Below, in pieces: positions 62,076 through 64,000 of a stretch of 64,000 bases of DNA (positions within the stretch are counted from its first letter, which is position 1; every line of letters begins with the position of its first letter). The notes beneath the pieces were generated by a model. The model was not told the DNA's origin. It saw only the letters and a program-made list of their open reading frames with translations, and did no database searches. A program made the position numbers and the translations under genes. This DNA comes from JANQQZ01 sp039187315 (GTDB taxonomy: Bacteria; Planctomycetota; Phycisphaerae; Phycisphaerales; UBA1924): NCBI GenBank assembly GCA_039187315.1, contig JBCCZQ010000005.1, positions 1-64,000 of the forward strand, in the 5' to 3' direction.

Positions 62076-62972
62076 TCACGGCCGGCATGACGCCCATTCC
62101 GGGATCGGCTCGCCGAGGTGATCCTCCAACTGCCGGACCGAGGGCCAGAGCCATGTCCTGAGCATGGCCTCGTGGCCGGCTGACATTCGTGGGGGCGCGC
62201 TTGACCCGCCTGCGACCGACACCGAGGCGTCGAGCACACGCCGGCGTAGCTGCTTGGGCAGAGCCTTGCGGATCGCACCGAGCCCTGGGATGGACTTGAT
62301 CGCGTCGGCGATCCGTGTCCGTTGCTCGGTGGCGAAATGGTCGGCGCTTCGGTTGGAGTGCACGGCTTGTTCGCCCAGCAGCGGCGCCGGGTCCTCGCCG
62401 AGGAACGCGCAGAGCTGCCGGATGACAGCCGCGCGGTCGGACTTATACCGCTCGAAGATGACAACGCAGAGCTGCGATGGATCGAACCGGGACGTGTACT
62501 CGCGGATCTCGTCGATGTACTTGCTCGATTCGACGAGGTAGCTCCCTTCGACGAGGGCCCGGTCGGGGTCGCGAGGTATGTCGGCGTCGCCGCCGAAATT
62601 GTCCTGGTTCTTGAGCTTCTGGAGCCAGTAGGAGTAGCAGCGCTCGACCGGGTTCCTGACGAGCATGATCAGCTTGGCGTCGGGGCAGTGCGTGGCGATC
62701 TTCTCGGCCGTCCCGGGGAACTCGACGCGGTTGGTGTACTGGGTGGACCCGTCGCCGACCGTCCGCTTGGGCATCGACTCGAAGAGCGAGGTGTACCAGT
62801 CCAAGCCCTGCGCATACTGCTCCGGGCGGCAGAAGAACTCGGGCTCCTTGGGGGTGCAGATGCCGATGTCCGGGTGTCGGTCGAGGTCGTCGCAGAGCGA
62901 TGTGGTGCCGCACTTCGCGGAGCCGATCATGATGAAGTCGGGCAGGCGTGAGGCCATAGCGTTGGGATCCAT
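62076..62972 (-). CDS. sulfotransferase domain protein
   Basis: A 298-residue PAPS-dependent sulfotransferase: FIMIGSAKCGTTSLCDDLDR (5'-phosphosulfate loop), CTPKEPEFFCRPE, and KLIMLVRNPVERCYSYWLQK (3'-phosphate site). YERYK-like FERYKSDRAAVIRQLCAFLG is also typical. ATG at 62972. It is distinct from the sulfotransferase at 28.2 kb. Stands alone next to the tRNA; glycan substrate is likely but not shown. Confidence 0.9.
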   Translation of the reverse strand: MDPNAMASRLPDFIMIGSAKCGTTSLCDDLDRHPDIGICTPKEPEFFCRPEQYAQGLDWYTSLFESMPKRTVGDGSTQYTNRVEFPGTAEKIATHCPDAKLIMLVRNPVERCYSYWLQKLKNQDNFGGDADIPRDPDRALVEGSYLVESSKYIDEIREYTSRFDPSQLCVVIFERYKSDRAAVIRQLCAFLGEDPAPLLGEQAVHSNRSADHFATEQRTRIADAIKSIPGLGAIRKALPKQLRRRVLDASVSVAGGSSAPPRMSAGHEAMLRTWLWPSVRQLEDHLGEPIPEWASCRP

Positions 62973-63007
62973 CCGGGGTGCTGTCGGCCTGATCGTACCG
63001 CGACTTG

Positions 63008-63982
63008 CTACCCGGCTCTGTCAGGCTCCCGCGCGGGCGTTCCCGGGGCCGCGAGCCGTTCGGTGACGGCTTCGAACCCTGGTCGGCCCTGCCGGATCGC
63101 GTCGCCGAAGCCTTTGTCGGGGTGGCCGTGGGCCACGCTGTTGATCAGGCAGGCCTGCTTGAGGTCCTCGAACGGGATGCTTGTGTCGATCACGCCCAGC
63201 TGGTAGAGGTACTCGTCCAGCTTGCCGTTGGCCAGCACGCGCCAGTCCAGCGGCGGCTTGTTGAGGGTGTACCGCCGGAAGACGCCCGTTGTGCAGTTGG
63301 TGGTCAGGGCGTTGTACCACTGCGGGGCGTGTGCGAGCTCGTTCATGATCTCGACGTATTCGAGGAATCGGATACGCATCGTCTCGGGCTGGATCTTGAG
63401 GCGGTAGAGGTAGAGCTTGCGTCCGTCCTCGTGCTCGACGCGTCGGCGGATCAGGTCGCGCTCGTCGGCGGCGGCGCAGAACAGCTCGTTCTGGCGGTAG
63501 AGGTTCCGCCAGAGGCTGAATCCCTCGCCCTTGAGGTTGCGGACTTCGAGGCTGAAGCCGATGCGTGCCGGTTCGTCTTCGGGGGTCTCGCCGCCGAACT
63601 CGAAGATCGCGAACGGGTGCGACATCAGCGCCGAGCCCCAGTTGCTCACCAGCAGGTCCATCGCCAGGAGCCGGTCGAGCGGGTAGACCCCGTCGCTGAA
63701 GCGTGGGGTCACATCGTCGAGGCTGTGGTAGATGCTGTGGCGGACATCGCGGATAGTGACGGTGTTGTCGCGCAGCTCGGCCGAGGGTGGTCGCATCAGA
63801 TCGTCGCGCCAGTCTCGGTCCGATTGCGGCGGGATCCGCCGCCACCAGACGATGACCGCGGCAAGGACGATCAGGAGTGCAACCAGTGGCTGCCAGACCG
63901 GTTCCCAGAGCAGCCCGGCCGCGATGACGCCGAGCAGCCATGCGATGGCCAGCGCCCGTCCCGGTTCGGACTTCTGGCCCAT
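63008..63982 (-). CDS. DUF4105/Lnb N-terminal periplasmic domain-like membrane protein
   Basis: A protein of at least 324 residues with two adjacent N-terminal helices (LAIAWLLGVIAAGLLW and PLVALLIVLAAVIVWW), then a domain with VRHSIYHSLDDVTPRFSDGV and NALTTNCTTGVFRRY; the N-C-T motif and preceding Tyr-Asn match the Lnb/DUF4105 domain (papain-like, Cys-His). Lnb enzymes N-acylate lipoproteins in some bacteria, but this copy lacks the long C-terminal helical part of true Lnb. The frame remains open to the window edge, so the ATG at 63982 may not be the true start. Confidence 0.75.
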   Translation of the reverse strand: MGQKSEPGRALAIAWLLGVIAAGLLWEPVWQPLVALLIVLAAVIVWWRRIPPQSDRDWRDDLMRPPSAELRDNTVTIRDVRHSIYHSLDDVTPRFSDGVYPLDRLLAMDLLVSNWGSALMSHPFAIFEFGGETPEDEPARIGFSLEVRNLKGEGFSLWRNLYRQNELFCAAADERDLIRRRVEHEDGRKLYLYRLKIQPETMRIRFLEYVEIMNELAHAPQWYNALTTNCTTGVFRRYTLNKPPLDWRVLANGKLDEYLYQLGVIDTSIPFEDLKQACLINSVAHGHPDKGFGDAIRQGRPGFEAVTERLAAPGTPAREPDRAG

Positions 63983-64000
63983 GTCATAGAAGATGGCCCC

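Noticed and set aside
62055..62079. GTGAGGC/GCCTCAC hairpin after the tRNA as terminator
   Set aside because: Eleven-base loop, no T run, and it overlaps the stop of the convergent sulfotransferase gene; not distinguishable from chance in GC-rich sequence.
1..64000. Mobile elements, phage genes, attachment sites or CRISPR arrays
   Set aside because: No transposase, integrase, phage structural gene, terminal inverted repeat pair or regularly spaced repeat was seen. Base composition appears even across the window.

Overview
This is a GC-rich stretch of a bacterial chromosome, almost entirely coding, with long runs of genes joined by ATGA or GTGA start/stop overlaps. Several traits point to a planctomycete, most likely of the Phycisphaerae. 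They are PEP-CTERM-type tails of the form V/A-P-T-P-x-A-A-x-L-G-L-A-G-L-G-G-L followed by an Arg cluster, secreted proteins with a single half-dockerin repeat (ADVNGDGRVNSSD), exosortases (one fused to an EpsI-like domain), and prepilin-type secreted proteins. This assignment is inference; the window contains no rRNA or other phylogenetic marker that I could place.

Layout. 0-3 kb: dTDP-rhamnose genes rmlA (cut by the window edge), a divergent rmlC-like gene, rmlD and rmlB. 3-5.4 kb: three small secreted proteins with PEP-CTERM-like tails. 5.7-18.2 kb (minus strand): envelope block A, with a GT2 glycosyltransferase, a WecG-type transferase, a nucleotidyltransferase/beta-helix gene broken at a homopolymer, a stand-alone exosortase, EpsI, a Wzz/BY-kinase, a polyprenyl-phosphate sugar transferase and a 1416-residue TPR protein. 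18.4-22.9 kb: two tandem paralogous secreted right-handed beta-helix proteins, the second behind a highly structured leader. 23-27 kb (minus): an O-antigen ligase/polymerase-like protein, a GT4 and a flippase. 27-32.7 kb (plus): GT2, sulfotransferase, GT2, GT4 and a UDP-sugar dehydrogenase. 32.7-37.6 kb: a lipoprotein, ispF, an SDR, a VanZ-MurJ fusion and a ParA-type ATPase. 37.7-50.8 kb (minus): envelope block B, with a Wza-type export lipoprotein, an exosortase-EpsI fusion, a 1521-residue TPR protein, a second Wzz/BY-kinase whose P-loop lysine is replaced by alanine, a nucleotide-sugar epimerase and a WecA-type transferase. 51-64 kb: mixed housekeeping and envelope genes, including lipA, a SpoIIE-type phosphatase, DoxX-like, HD-GYP and EVE proteins, a Cys-rich secreted protein, a Wzz-like coiled-coil protein, an ECF sigma/anti-sigma pair, a prepilin-like protein, a secreted cyclophilin, a beta-barrel protein, tRNA-Ala(TGC), a second sulfotransferase and an Lnb/DUF4105-like protein.

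How it fits together. Most of the window can be read as one surface-polysaccharide and protein-sorting province. Rhamnose and uronic-acid donors are made (rml genes, WbpA-like dehydrogenase, epimerase). Glycans are started on a polyprenyl carrier (WecA-like and WbaP-like transferases), extended by several glycosyltransferases, possibly sulfated, flipped, polymerised, length-controlled (Wzz/BY-kinases) and exported (Wza). Two exosortases probably process proteins with PEP-CTERM tails, three of which lie beside block A. The most unusual points are two different exosortase architectures about 33 kb apart, each with its own giant TPR protein and BY-kinase; a kinase-dead-looking BY-kinase; a VanZ-MurJ fusion; a homopolymer frameshift in a sugar-nucleotide gene; and the structured leader before the second beta-helix gene.
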